Notes: generated by a model not told the origin, from the letters alone. Counted from the stretch's first letter, positions 19,609-28,943 are shown. The stretch is 64,000 bases of DNA from Candidimonas humi (GCF_019166065.1 NZ_JAHTBN010000003.1:248001-312000); one strand, 5' to 3'. Program-made: numbers and translations.

Positions 19609-20487
19609 ATGGAAACGTTCGACCTCGAAGCGCTCCGGACACTCATAGTGATCCAGGAAAAAGAAGGTTTCGCGGCGGCCGCCGTGCAACTGGGCAAGAC
19701 CCAGTCCGCCGTGACGCAGCAGATGCAGCGGCTCGAGGCCCAGTTGGGGCGCGCGATCTTCGAAAAGCGCGGCCGCCACAAGCAACTGACTTCACACGGC
19801 TTGCGGCTGGTGGAATACGCCCGCCACCTGATCACCGTCAACGACGAAGCCATGCGCAGCCTGCGGCAAGGCAGCCTGGAGGGCGTGTTGCGCATCGGCG
19901 CGCCGCACGATGTCGCGGACAATATGTTGCCGCCGCTGCTGGCGCAGGTCGCCAGGTCGTCCCCCTTGCTGCAGATCGATATCCATGTGGGCCGCAGCCC
20001 CTTCCTGACCGAGGCCTTGCATCGCGGCGAGCTCGACATGACGATCTCGAATCGGGAAGATCCCACACTGGACGCCATTCAGCTGCGGACACTGCCGACG
20101 GTGTGGATCTGTTCTTCCGCCTTCCGGTACGACCGGTCCAAGCCCTTGCCGCTGGTCGTGGCGGACGGCCCCAGTATCTTCCGGCGCCTGGCGCAAGAGG
20201 CGCTGGACGAGGCCGGGATCAGTTGGACACCCAGCTACACCTCGTCCAGCCTGATCGGCATCAAGGCAGCCCTGCGCGCCGGCCTCGGGGTGACGGCGCG
20301 CGGCTACGACCTCGCCGATGCGGAATTGTGCGTGCTGGGTTCCAATGAAGGCCTGCCGCGCATGCCGGACATCACTTACTACCTGTATGTACGCAAGAAT
20401 GTGGTGCGGCCCCTGACACGCCGGGTGTTCGAGATGGTAAAGGGCAATATGGGGTTGCTGCGCAACCTCGGCATGGCAAGAAAATAG
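19609..20487 (+). CDS. LysR-family transcriptional regulator
   Basis: 292 residues. The N-terminal helix-turn-helix (LRTLIVIQEKEGFAAAAVQL, then GKTQSAVTQQMQRLE) is followed by the periplasmic-binding-like effector domain. It is divergent from the thiol dioxygenase gene, the usual layout for autoregulation and activation of the opposite operon. The 118-bp gap holds an AT-rich imperfect dyad (ATAT-N11-ATAT, about 19590-19608) just before this start codon. Confidence 0.93.
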   Translation: METFDLEALRTLIVIQEKEGFAAAAVQLGKTQSAVTQQMQRLEAQLGRAIFEKRGRHKQLTSHGLRLVEYARHLITVNDEAMRSLRQGSLEGVLRIGAPHDVADNMLPPLLAQVARSSPLLQIDIHVGRSPFLTEALHRGELDMTISNREDPTLDAIQLRTLPTVWICSSAFRYDRSKPLPLVVADGPSIFRRLAQEALDEAGISWTPSYTSSSLIGIKAALRAGLGVTARGYDLADAELCVLGSNEGLPRMPDITYYLYVRKNVVRPLTRRVFEMVKGNMGLLRNLGMARK

Positions 20488-20621
20488 CCTGTTGCGCCTA
20501 CGATGCGGAAGATCGCGCCCGGCAGGCCGCAGGGGCGGGGCGCCGGGCTATGGATATGCGTGAGCGTGCCGGTTGCCCCGTCCAGCCGCCTCTTTGATGG
20601 GCGGGCTGGCGCTTGCCCAGG

Positions 20622-21623
20622 CTACTTGCGCTTGCCGTCTTCCGGATACAGGCCTCGTACTCGCGCCTGCAGCCTGGCGATGCCGAGCAATGCCTCGGTC
20701 CACGGCGTGGGCACGCCCACCTGCCTGCCGATTTCGATCACCGCCGCGACCAGCGCATCCAGTTCCAGCATGCGGCCGGCCTCCGCGTCCTGCAGCATGG
20801 ACGTGCGGAACGACCCCAGTTCACGCGTCACCGCATGGCGCTCTTCCGGGTCTTGCTCGATCGGCAGCCCGATGCGGGCCCCGATCGCGGCGGCTTCGCG
20901 CATCGCCTGCGACATGAAGTTGCGCACATAATCGTCGTCCAGTATGCGGTCGCTGGGCGCGCCGGTGATCGCCGACACGGGATTCATGGTCATATTGCCC
21001 CAGAGCTTGAACCACACATCGCGTTGTATGCAATCGCTGAGCGTAGTGTCGAAGCCCGCCGCGCGCAGCGCATCCGTGACGCCGCGCACCCGCCCGGTGC
21101 CGCAGTCGCCGTTCGGCTCGCCCACGATCAGGCCATTGCCCGCCACTTGCAGCAGCGCGCCGGGTTCCGGCACGCGGGCCGCCACATGCACGACGCAGCC
21201 CAGCACGCGGCTCGCCGGAATCGCCGCCGATATCGCGCCGGCCGGATCGACCGAGTCCAGCCGCAGTCCGGCAGGGGCGCCCGCAAGCCCGCTGAAAAAC
21301 CACCAGGGTATCCCGTTCATCGCCGACAACACCGCGGTGTCCGGGCCCAGCAGAGGTGCCACCCGGGGTGCGATCTCGGCCAGCGCCGTCGTCTTCACGG
21401 CGATGACCACCAGGTCTTGGGGCCCCAGTTGCGCCGGATCTTCCTGCGCCTCGATGCGCCAGGAACGCATGCGGCCTTCCTTGTCGAACTCGCGCAGCCC
21501 GTGTTCGCGCAAGGCCTGCAGGGTGTGTCCGCGCGCTACCGCGCAGACCTCGTGTCCCGCCGCGGCCAGTCTCGCTGCGAACAGCCCGCCTATCGCCCCC
21601 AGGCCGTAGATGCAAACCTTCAT
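20622..21623 (-). CDS. 2-dehydropantoate 2-reductase-family protein
   Basis: 333 residues. The N-terminal Rossmann motif KVCIYGLGAIGGLFAARLAA and the C-terminal ketopantoate reductase domain (WFKLWGNMTMNPVSAITGA) are clear. The enzyme reduces a 2-keto acid with NADPH. It pairs with a class II aldolase (17 bp gap) in a catabolic setting, so the role may be a keto-acid reduction other than pantothenate synthesis. Confidence 0.88.
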   Translation of the reverse strand: MKVCIYGLGAIGGLFAARLAAAGHEVCAVARGHTLQALREHGLREFDKEGRMRSWRIEAQEDPAQLGPQDLVVIAVKTTALAEIAPRVAPLLGPDTAVLSAMNGIPWWFFSGLAGAPAGLRLDSVDPAGAISAAIPASRVLGCVVHVAARVPEPGALLQVAGNGLIVGEPNGDCGTGRVRGVTDALRAAGFDTTLSDCIQRDVWFKLWGNMTMNPVSAITGAPSDRILDDDYVRNFMSQAMREAAAIGARIGLPIEQDPEERHAVTRELGSFRTSMLQDAEAGRMLELDALVAAVIEIGRQVGVPTPWTEALLGIARLQARVRGLYPEDGKRK

Positions 21624-21640
21624 TGATATGCTCCGTGAGA

Positions 21641-22405
21641 TCAGTGCCGGTAATCGGCGCCGTTGCTATCGACCAGGCGCCGTAGCGCATCGAAAACGTC
21701 CCGGCCGCCGCCATAGCGCGGATCGAATTGCAGCGAGTCGGCGCTTGCCTGCTTCTGCACAGCTTCGGATATCGGGATCGTCGGCCCCAGCGCGGCGCCG
21801 GCGATCTGGATCTCGCAGGCGCGTTGCAGCGTCCACAGATAGGCAAACGCCTGCGCGATCGTGCTGCCCCAGGACAGCAAGCCATGATTGCGCAATATCA
21901 CCGCCTGCGCCCGGCCTATCGAGCGCACCACTCGCGGCTTTTCTTCGTCGTGCACCGTGATGCCCTCGAAGTCGTGATACGCCACGCGGCCGTGCAACTG
22001 CGCCGAATAGAAATTGTCGCGCGACAGCCCCGCCGCGCTGCAGGCCACGGCACAGCCCGCCGTCGTATGCGTGTGCATCACGCAGTGCGCCTCGGGGATG
22101 GCTTCGTGTATGGCCGAATGCAGCACGAAGCCGGCGGGATTCACCGGCCAGTCCGAGTGCCCGACGATCTTGCCCTGCAGGTCGATCTTGACCAGGTTGC
22201 CGGCCGTCACTTCGGTGTAGTGCAGCCCGAAGGGATTGATGAGAAAGTGGCGCTCGGGGTCCGGAATCCGCACGGTGATGTGGTTGTAGATGAGCTCCGT
22301 CCAGCCCAGCATGGCAAAGATGCGGTAGCACGCCGCCAGATCTGTGCGCAGTTGCTGTTCGTCGGCAGGCGCGTCCGGGCGGACCGCGTTAGAGGGTGCT
22401 GGCAT
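21641..22405 (-). CDS. Class II aldolase/adducin-family protein
   Basis: 254 residues. Zinc ligands are visible in HCVMHTHTTAGCAVAC (HTH) and VILRNHGLLSWG. The family includes fuculose-phosphate aldolases and various decarboxylases. The gene is co-directional with the ketopantoate-reductase-like gene. The true substrate is unknown. Confidence 0.88.
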   Translation of the reverse strand: MPAPSNAVRPDAPADEQQLRTDLAACYRIFAMLGWTELIYNHITVRIPDPERHFLINPFGLHYTEVTAGNLVKIDLQGKIVGHSDWPVNPAGFVLHSAIHEAIPEAHCVMHTHTTAGCAVACSAAGLSRDNFYSAQLHGRVAYHDFEGITVHDEEKPRVVRSIGRAQAVILRNHGLLSWGSTIAQAFAYLWTLQRACEIQIAGAALGPTIPISEAVQKQASADSLQFDPRYGGGRDVFDALRRLVDSNGADYRH

Positions 22406-22470
22406 GATCGTCTCCAGTTTTTCTAGAAGAATACCTCAATGCCAGCCATGGGGTCTGATGCTATGGCGCC

Positions 22471-23235
22471 TTATGGTATGCGAGGGTCTGGGCCGGGACC
22501 GATCAGCGCCGAGCCTGCCGCGTCTTGCGACTGCCCGGGCCGCGCGCGGCGCATTTGTTCGATGAGCTTGCGCTTGTTTTCGCGACTGTGATAGGCGTGC
22601 TCGCGCATGATGTTTTCGGCGCGCGCGGCTTCGCGGCGTTCGATCGCCTGCAGTAGATCTTCATGATCGGCCTGTGCGCGCAGTACGAAAGGCGTTTCCA
22701 GGAATGAAGGCGTGCTGGGCAGCGGCAGGGACGCCGGCCCAGTCAGCGGCGTCTTGTTATTGTGTTCCAGTGCGGAAGCCAGCGCGCGGTTGCGCGCCTC
22801 GCTTATCAGCAGATCGTGAAAGCGCCGGTTGATCAGACTCCATGCCACGGCGTCCACCGTCGAGCGCGGATTGGCTTCGGCGTCTTCCAGCAGTTTGCGG
22901 CCTTCCTCGACCACGGCGCGCATCTCCTGCAGCCATTGGGGCGATGCGCCCCGCTGCGCGACTGTGCGCGCCGCCATGCCTTCCAGTACGCCACGCACGT
23001 CGACTGCATCGGCTATGTCGTCGACCGAGAAGGCCCGGACCCGGAAACCGCGCGAGGGGAGGCGTTCTAGCAGGCCTTCTTTTTCGAGCTCCGACAGCGC
23101 CAGGCGCAATGGCGTGCGAGACACGCCCAACCGTGCCGAGAACTGTAGCTCGATGATGCGTTCGCCGGGGGCCAGCTCGCCCGACACCATCATGGACCGA
23201 AGTTCCGATACGACACGATCTATTTGTGCAGCCAT
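22471..23235 (-). CDS. GntR-family regulator with FCD domain
   Basis: 254 residues. An N-terminal winged HTH (GERIIELQFSARLGVSRTPL) and an all-helical FCD effector domain with metal-ligand-type histidines (RFHDLLISEARN, ADHEDLLQAIERR). It is divergent from the FAH/Rieske operon, and the 300-bp gap between them carries three GCATGC-centred palindromes at 52-bp intervals, its most likely operators. Confidence 0.93.
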   Translation of the reverse strand: MAAQIDRVVSELRSMMVSGELAPGERIIELQFSARLGVSRTPLRLALSELEKEGLLERLPSRGFRVRAFSVDDIADAVDVRGVLEGMAARTVAQRGASPQWLQEMRAVVEEGRKLLEDAEANPRSTVDAVAWSLINRRFHDLLISEARNRALASALEHNNKTPLTGPASLPLPSTPSFLETPFVLRAQADHEDLLQAIERREAARAENIMREHAYHSRENKRKLIEQMRRARPGQSQDAAGSALIGPGPDPRIP

Positions 23236-23394
23236 AAGTGCGCTTCCCTCTATCTATATGTTGCCGTCTTCTTGCCGACACTAGGGTTGACCGGCCTCGC
23301 CACTGGCTGGCGATGCAGGCAGCGTCGTGTCGTGCGGCGACCATGGGCATCGACCTGCGCGTTCGCCGCCGGCCTTGTCCGGCTCCTCGATATT

Positions 23395-23508
23395 TTGCAT
23401 GCATTTTATCCGGCAGGCCGCAAAAAACGCTTGATGGCCAGATAAATTGCATGCAATAATTTTGTTTATTGAGGAAAAAAGGCGGTTTGAGTGGCGGAAT
23501 GCATGCAA
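23395..23508. promoter_or_regulatory. Array of three palindromic operators, 52-bp spacing
   Basis: TTGCATGCAT (23395-23404), TTGCATGCAA (23447-23456) and ATGCATGCAA (23499-23508) share a GCATGC core, and the cores begin at 23397, 23449 and 23501. The spacing is exactly 52 bp twice, five turns of B-DNA, so all three sites face the same side. They lie between the divergent FCD-GntR gene and the FAH operon; the last is 26 bp from the FAH start. Sequences between the sites are not repeated, so this is not a tandem duplication. Confidence 0.7.
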
Positions 23509-23534
23509 AATATAAAACATGCCAGGAGCAAGGC

Positions 23535-24401
23535 ATGAGGCTGGCCAGTGTGCGCCACCCTACCGCCGGCGCGGTCTGGGGCGCGGTCGAAGGCGATGCC
23601 CTGATCCCTTTGTCCGCCGAGTGGGCCGATATCAGGGCCGCGCTGGCCTCGGATCCCCATGCCATTCGCAGCGCCGCTGCGGCCGAGTCGGCCAGGCTGG
23701 CGCTCGACGGGTGCGAATGGCTGCCACCCATTCCCTCGCCCGGCAAGATCTTGTGCGTGGGTCTCAACTATAAAAAACATGTGGCGGAGGCGCAGCGCGA
23801 GTTGCCGCAGCATCCTTCGCTGTTTCCGCGCTTCGCTGATTCTTTCGTGGGCCATGGCGCCGCCGTCACGCGTCCCTGGGTCTCCGGGAAGTTCGATTTC
23901 GAGGGCGAGCTGGCCGTGGTCATCGGCCGGGACGGCCGGCACATCCCGCGCGAGCGGGCGCTGGGCCATGTCGCCGGCTACACCTGCCTGGCGGAAAATT
24001 CGGTGCGCGACTTCCAGAAGCACAACGCGCAAGTGACTCCGGGCAAGAATTTCGCCGGCAGCGGCGCCATGGGGCCTTGGCTGGTGACGGCCGACGAGAT
24101 TCCCGATCCCGCCGCGCTGTCGCTGCGCACCTACCTGAATGGCGAACGTGTGCAGGACGGACGACTGGCCGACCTGATTTTTCCCGTCCCCGAACTCATC
24201 GCCTATATCAGCATCTTTACTCCGCTTGCTCCCGGCGACGTAATCGCCACCGGCACGCCCGAGGGGGTCGGGTCGAGCCGCAAGCCGCCGTTGTTCATGC
24301 GCGCCGGTGATGTGCTGGAAGTCGACATACCTGGCGTCGGCCGGCTGCGCAATCCAGTCGTCGACGAGCCTCGCGCTGACGACGGGGAGCACAGGCCATG
24401 A
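23535..24401 (+). CDS. Fumarylacetoacetate hydrolase-family protein
   Basis: 288 residues from the ATG giving MRLASVRHPT, with AGGAG upstream. The metal-binding core is present (CVGLNYKKHVAEA, FDFEGELAVVIG, DVIATGTPEGVG). Family members hydrolyse or isomerise products of aromatic ring cleavage such as fumarylpyruvate. As first gene of an operon with a bicupin dioxygenase and a Rieske oxygenase, the fumarylpyruvate-hydrolase role is plausible. Confidence 0.9.
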   Translation: MRLASVRHPTAGAVWGAVEGDALIPLSAEWADIRAALASDPHAIRSAAAAESARLALDGCEWLPPIPSPGKILCVGLNYKKHVAEAQRELPQHPSLFPRFADSFVGHGAAVTRPWVSGKFDFEGELAVVIGRDGRHIPRERALGHVAGYTCLAENSVRDFQKHNAQVTPGKNFAGSGAMGPWLVTADEIPDPAALSLRTYLNGERVQDGRLADLIFPVPELIAYISIFTPLAPGDVIATGTPEGVGSSRKPPLFMRAGDVLEVDIPGVGRLRNPVVDEPRADDGEHRP

Positions 24402-24474
24402 ATGCTTGCGCCCGGCGGCCCGAAACGCCCGCGGTTTTTCTTGCTGAAAACGGCTTCCGCAACGACAGGAGGAC

Positions 24475-25500
24475 ATGGCCGTGAACACCACTGCCGGCGG
24501 CAATGCCGCAACACCCGGGATACGCTACCTCTCCGAAAGCGACGTGGTATCGGTATTGGACATGGGCCGCGCCATCGACGCCCTGGAAGACATATTGCGT
24601 TTGCAGGGCGCCGGGCAGGCCCGCAACGTGCCCAAGACCCTGGCAAGCTGGGGAGAAGGCAATTCCATGCACGCCCTGGGTTCCGTCATGACCGATCAGG
24701 GCTATGCAGGCTTCAAGACCTGGGTCTATGCCAAGGACGGCGGGGGTTCGATCTTCAGCCTGTTCGATGCGCTCAAGGGTACGCTGCTCGCCATCATTGA
24801 GGCGCGCGCGCTAGGCATGCTGCGTACCGCGGCGATCGCCGGCGTGGCCACCCGTCTGCTGGCGCCGGGCGATGTCCGCCGAGCCGCCCTGATAGGCGCG
24901 GGCCCGCAGGCCGTCACGCAGCTCGCGGCGCTTGCCGCCGTACAGGAACTCGACGAAGTCAGGGTGTTCAGCCGAAACGTCGAAAAATGTCGCGCATTCG
25001 TCGACGGCCTGGCCGGGCGTTATCGCTGCACTTTGCGTCCCTGTGCCACGCCCGAAGAGGCCTTGGACGGAGCGGGCATTGCCACCCTCATCACTCGCGC
25101 CCCGGATCCATTCATCTCCGCCGCCATGCTGCGCGATTGCCGCCACATCAACGCCATGGGCGCGATCCTGCCCGCCAAGGCCGAGCTGCATCGCGATGTG
25201 CTCGAGAGTGCGGCCCGTTACGTTGTGGACGACCTGGAAAATGCACGGCGCGGTTCTCGCGAATTGCGCGAGCGCTTCGGCCCCGGCCCGGACGGCTGGG
25301 AGCGCGTCGAGGTATTGAGCGATTTGCTGGCCGCCGGCCGGCAGCCGCCCGTGGGCGGCCTCACGTTCTTCAAAGGCATGGGCATGGGGCTGTCCGACCT
25401 GGCCATGGCCCGCGCCGTCTACGAATCGGCACAGCAACGCGGGCTTGGCGCGCTGCTGCCGGCGCAGACTCGCCGCAACTTGCTGCTCGATCCGGCCTGA
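24475..25500 (+). CDS. Ornithine cyclodeaminase/mu-crystallin-family protein
   Basis: 341 residues, start supported by AGGAGGAC. Rossmann segment VRRAALIGAGPQAVTQLAAL and the family's C-terminal part (RYVVDDLENARRGSRELRE, LTFFKGMGMGLSDL) are present. The family covers ornithine cyclodeaminase, alanine and other imino-acid dehydrogenases. Its job beside an aromatic pathway is unclear; it may process an amino-acid conjugate. Confidence 0.88.
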   Translation: MAVNTTAGGNAATPGIRYLSESDVVSVLDMGRAIDALEDILRLQGAGQARNVPKTLASWGEGNSMHALGSVMTDQGYAGFKTWVYAKDGGGSIFSLFDALKGTLLAIIEARALGMLRTAAIAGVATRLLAPGDVRRAALIGAGPQAVTQLAALAAVQELDEVRVFSRNVEKCRAFVDGLAGRYRCTLRPCATPEEALDGAGIATLITRAPDPFISAAMLRDCRHINAMGAILPAKAELHRDVLESAARYVVDDLENARRGSRELRERFGPGPDGWERVEVLSDLLAAGRQPPVGGLTFFKGMGMGLSDLAMARAVYESAQQRGLGALLPAQTRRNLLLDPA

Positions 25501-25571
25501 GGGCCCGTGCCGGATATTGTCCGTGTTCCCGGATATTTCGTAACGCTCGTCGATCGATCAGCCAACCACAT

Positions 25572-25597
25572 ATATCAGTAAGTCATATCAGTAAGTC
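25572..25597. repeat. Exact 13-bp tandem duplication upstream of the bicupin gene
   Basis: ATATCAGTAAGTC occurs twice head to tail (25572-25584, 25585-25597), ending 18 bp before the bicupin start codon. It may be a regulator site or a slippage product that alters translation spacing. Confidence 0.8.
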
Positions 25598-25615
25598 ATA
25601 CAAGGTGTGCATATT

Positions 25616-26752
25616 ATGGATACTCGCAAGTCTTTCTTCGTGGATGTCAGCGCCGCAGCTCCACGGCCGCAGAACATGTGGCCGTCCATCGTCGTGCCCA
25701 AAGAGGCCATAGACCTGGAGATCGAGCGGCTGCTCGACGCTCCGAGGCCGGCCGACGGCCGCCGCGCTTCGCTCATCGTGCATCCCGAGGCGAGCGAGCC
25801 TGGCCTGGGGCTGGCTCCGGGTATCGACGTAACCATCAATGTGCTGCGTCCCGGCGAACAGACTCTGAATCTGCGCAAGAACTCGAATATGGTCGAGATT
25901 TGCATTAGTGGTTCGGGACTGGCTACGGTTGCGGGCCGGGCCACGCGCATGCAGAAATGGGATGTCTGGAACACGCCGTCGATGCAGGTGCACAGTTACC
26001 GCAACGATGGCGACGAACCCTGGGTACGGCTGTCGTATTCGAATGCGCCGCTGCTCGAGAAGCTGGAAGTGCACTATGTCGAACAGTTCGAGGGCGATAC
26101 GCCCCCGGCCGATGCCGGGACCAGCCGGCCCCAGGTCGACCGCGCGGCAGTGGCGCGTGCCCGCGACCTGGCCGCACGCGAGCAGATCACGCCTGAAGGC
26201 GCCTGGCTGCTGGGTTACGAATGGCTGATCGACATCGATGTGCTGGAATCCAAGTCGCTGCATTGGCCCTGGGCCAAGGTGTCGGAATATCTGCCCAGCG
26301 TCGAAGACCTGGGCCGCGGCTACAACGGCCGGCGCCTGTTCGTGCTGTACAACCCGGCCACCGAGCGGCGCATTGGCACGACGCACAGTTTCTTTGCGAC
26401 AATTTCCTGTTCACCGCCCAACAACCACCATGTGCCGCACCGGCACAGCTCGTCGGCCATCAATTACTACCTGCGCGGGCGCGGCTATAGCAAGGTCAGC
26501 GGCGAGCGCCTGGACTGGAAGGCCGGCGACATCATCCTGTCGGCGCCGGGCTGGGCCATGCATTCACACCATTCGGGTGACGAGTCTACTTCGGCGCTTA
26601 CCGTCCAGGACCATCCGCTGCAGATCGCAATGGAATCATTGATCTGGCAGGAACGCCTGCAGGAGCCCATCATCGCGCTGGGTAGCCAGGGCGGCTTCGA
26701 GAGCAACCGTGCTATGTTGAGCGCAGCCGAGCAAGGGGCCGTCGCGCGATGA
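25616..26752 (+). CDS. Bicupin dioxygenase, gentisate 1,2-dioxygenase-like
   Basis: 378 residues from the ATG giving MDTRKSFFVD. Two cupin domains: the first around NVLRPGEQTLNLRKNSNMVE, the second with a histidine-rich iron site NNHHVPHRHSSSAINYYLRG and WAMHSHHSGDESTSA. This is the architecture of gentisate and 1-hydroxy-2-naphthoate dioxygenases, Fe(II) enzymes that open monohydroxylated aromatic acids. Next to a Rieske hydroxylase and FAH hydrolase, a gentisate-type route is likely. It overlaps the next gene by ATGA. Confidence 0.85.
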   Translation: MDTRKSFFVDVSAAAPRPQNMWPSIVVPKEAIDLEIERLLDAPRPADGRRASLIVHPEASEPGLGLAPGIDVTINVLRPGEQTLNLRKNSNMVEICISGSGLATVAGRATRMQKWDVWNTPSMQVHSYRNDGDEPWVRLSYSNAPLLEKLEVHYVEQFEGDTPPADAGTSRPQVDRAAVARARDLAAREQITPEGAWLLGYEWLIDIDVLESKSLHWPWAKVSEYLPSVEDLGRGYNGRRLFVLYNPATERRIGTTHSFFATISCSPPNNHHVPHRHSSSAINYYLRGRGYSKVSGERLDWKAGDIILSAPGWAMHSHHSGDESTSALTVQDHPLQIAMESLIWQERLQEPIIALGSQGGFESNRAMLSAAEQGAVAR

Positions 26753-27252
26753 ATCATCCTGGCCATATCAAACGAACCGCAGCTCCGGCGGCGCTCCGCG
26801 CGGAATTGCGCGATGCCTACGAAGACTATGCCTTGTGCCTGGACGAAGGCGATCTGGAGGGGTGGACGGAATTCTTCACCGAAGATTGCCATTACCGCGT
26901 CATCTCGCGAGAGAACCACGATGCAGGCCTGCCGCTGGGGCTGATCTACTGCATGAACAAGAACATGTTGCGCGACCGCGTCACTGCCTTGCGGGAAACC
27001 ACCATGTTCGAGCCGCGCGCTCTGCGTCATTTCATCAGTTGCGTGCAGGTCGCCGGCATCGAGGGCGAAGAAATCCGTGCGCAGGCCAATTTCGCCATTA
27101 TGGAATCGCTCTCCGACCAGGAGCCCACGCTCAACATGGTGGGCCGCTACCTCGACCTCTGGCAGCGCCAAGGCGACCGTCTGGTGCTGCGCCGCCGCGA
27201 TTGCGTATACGACAACTACCGTATCCGGAATTCCCTGATCATCCCGGCCTGA
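26749..27252 (+). CDS. Rieske oxygenase small (beta) subunit
   Basis: 167 residues of the ring-hydroxylating beta-subunit family (NTF2-like fold): YEDYALCLDEGDLEGWTEFF, EDCHYRVISRENHDAGLPLG, RRRDCVYDNYRIRNSLIIPA. It has a structural role with the large subunit encoded next. Length is close to salicylate 5-hydroxylase small subunits (about 160). The start overlaps the bicupin stop as ATGA. Confidence 0.92.
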   Translation: MNHPGHIKRTAAPAALRAELRDAYEDYALCLDEGDLEGWTEFFTEDCHYRVISRENHDAGLPLGLIYCMNKNMLRDRVTALRETTMFEPRALRHFISCVQVAGIEGEEIRAQANFAIMESLSDQEPTLNMVGRYLDLWQRQGDRLVLRRRDCVYDNYRIRNSLIIPA

Positions 27253-27275
27253 CGGCCGGTTAGGAAACCATTGCC

Positions 27276-28544
27276 ATGAACTGCCTGGAAACATCCGCCA
27301 TGCCGCAGGCGGCCGAAGCGCCGGCCGCCGTCCGGCGCCGCTGGCCCGAACAGGGCTATACGCGCATCCCCAACTGGGTCTACACCGATCCTGACATCTA
27401 TCGCAAAGAGATGGCGCTGTTTTTTGCCGGCCCGACCTGGAATTACGTCGGCCTGGAATGCGAGGTGCCCGAAGCTGGCAGCTACAAGCGCAACTGGATC
27501 GGCGACAAGCCGGTGATCATGGTGCGCAACGAAGCTGGCGAGATCAATGTGCTGGAGAATCGTTGCGCCCATCGCGGTGCGCAGATCTGTTGGCAGAATA
27601 CCGGCACGGTCAAGGACTTCACCTGTCCTTACCATCAGTGGAACTACAGCCTGAACGGCAATCTGCAAGGGCTGCCGTTTCGTCGCGGCGCCATGGGCAA
27701 GGGCGGCATGCCGCGCGATTTCGATCCGAAGCAGCATGGCATACGGCGCCTGCGCAGCGTCAACCGCGGCGGTTCGATCTGGGCGACATTTTCCGAGGAT
27801 GCGCCTTCGTTCGAGGACTATTGCGGCCCCGAGGTGCTGGCCGAGATCGACCACATGCTGCCGGGCAAGAAGCTCAAGCTGCTGGGCTACAGCCGCCAGC
27901 TCATCCCCAGCAACTGGAAAATGTACCTGGAAAACCTCAAGGATCCCTATCACGCCACGCTGCTGCACACCTTCTACATCACCTTCGGGCTGTGGCGCGC
28001 GGATTCCAAATCGGAATGCATACCGACAGGCGGCGGCGCGCACAGCGTCATGATTTCCCACAACGAAGGCAAGAAAGTCACCGAGGCCACGTCCGAGATG
28101 GCGCGCTTCCGCGGCGATCTGCGCATCCAGGACCTGGAAACTGTCACGCCGCGCGCCGAATTCAACCGCGGGCGCGTGGGCGGCGCCTGGATTTTCCCGG
28201 CGGCGCAGTTCGGCATCCAGGCCAATTCGCTCAAGACCCGACACGTGATCCCGCGCGGGCCTGCGGCGCACGAACTGGTGTTCACCTATTACGGCTACGA
28301 GGACGACGACGAGGAAATGACGCGCTTGCGGCTCAAGCATGCCAATCTGCTCGGGCCGGCCGGTTTTGTTTCGATGGACGACAGCGAAATGCTCAAGCAG
28401 GTGCAGACCGGCGTGACGGGCTATCCGGAAGGCCTCGGCGTGGTGGAGATGGGCGGCCGCGATACCCGGCCGGCCGACTATATGGTCAGCGAAGTCTTGA
28501 TCCGCGCGTTTTATGAGTTCTATCGCGAGGCTATGGAATTATGA
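27276..28544 (+). CDS. Rieske oxygenase large (alpha) subunit, salicylate-hydroxylase-like
   Basis: 422 residues. The Rieske [2Fe-2S] centre is NRCAHRGAQICWQ followed by FTCPYHQWNY (C-H...C-H). The mononuclear iron site is in ENLKDPYHATLLHTFY (His, His) with the bridging Asp. The length and KDPYHATLLH segment resemble salicylate 5-hydroxylase (NagG-type) more than naphthalene dioxygenases. With the beta subunit, ferredoxin and reductase it makes a four-component system. Substrate not proven. Confidence 0.9.
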   Translation: MNCLETSAMPQAAEAPAAVRRRWPEQGYTRIPNWVYTDPDIYRKEMALFFAGPTWNYVGLECEVPEAGSYKRNWIGDKPVIMVRNEAGEINVLENRCAHRGAQICWQNTGTVKDFTCPYHQWNYSLNGNLQGLPFRRGAMGKGGMPRDFDPKQHGIRRLRSVNRGGSIWATFSEDAPSFEDYCGPEVLAEIDHMLPGKKLKLLGYSRQLIPSNWKMYLENLKDPYHATLLHTFYITFGLWRADSKSECIPTGGGAHSVMISHNEGKKVTEATSEMARFRGDLRIQDLETVTPRAEFNRGRVGGAWIFPAAQFGIQANSLKTRHVIPRGPAAHELVFTYYGYEDDDEEMTRLRLKHANLLGPAGFVSMDDSEMLKQVQTGVTGYPEGLGVVEMGGRDTRPADYMVSEVLIRAFYEFYREAMEL

Positions 28545-28864
28545 GCGAGCAATGGACACTGTTGGCCGAGGTGGCTGACATCTCGCCCGATACCGGCACC
28601 CTGCGCGCTGTGCTCGACGGCGAGGCCGTGTGCGTCTACAAGGTCGACGATCGTATCTGCGCCACGCAGGATCGCTGCCCGCACGGCAATGCCAGCCTGG
28701 CCGAGGGCTATATCGAGAACGGCACCATCGAATGTCCGCTGCACCAGGGCGTGTTCGATATCGCCAGCGGCGCACCGCTATGCCCGCCGGTCACTACGCC
28801 CATCAAGGTTTATGCCGTGAAAGTCGAGGACGGCCACATTTATGTCAGGACGGGCCAAGCATGA
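28541..28864 (+). CDS. Rieske-type ferredoxin of the oxygenase system
   Basis: 107 residues with a Rieske centre: DRCPHGNASLAEGY and ECPLHQGVFDI. It shuttles electrons from the FAD reductase to the oxygenase. The start overlaps the alpha-subunit stop (ATGA), indicating translational coupling. Confidence 0.93.
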   Translation: MSEQWTLLAEVADISPDTGTLRAVLDGEAVCVYKVDDRICATQDRCPHGNASLAEGYIENGTIECPLHQGVFDIASGAPLCPPVTTPIKVYAVKVEDGHIYVRTGQA

Positions 28865-28943
28865 GCACGCCCCCGTGGCCGCTCCGTGCCTGCGCGATTC
28901 CTTCCATGAAGAGGGCTTCGCGCAGCGGCTGGAAGGCAAGCCT

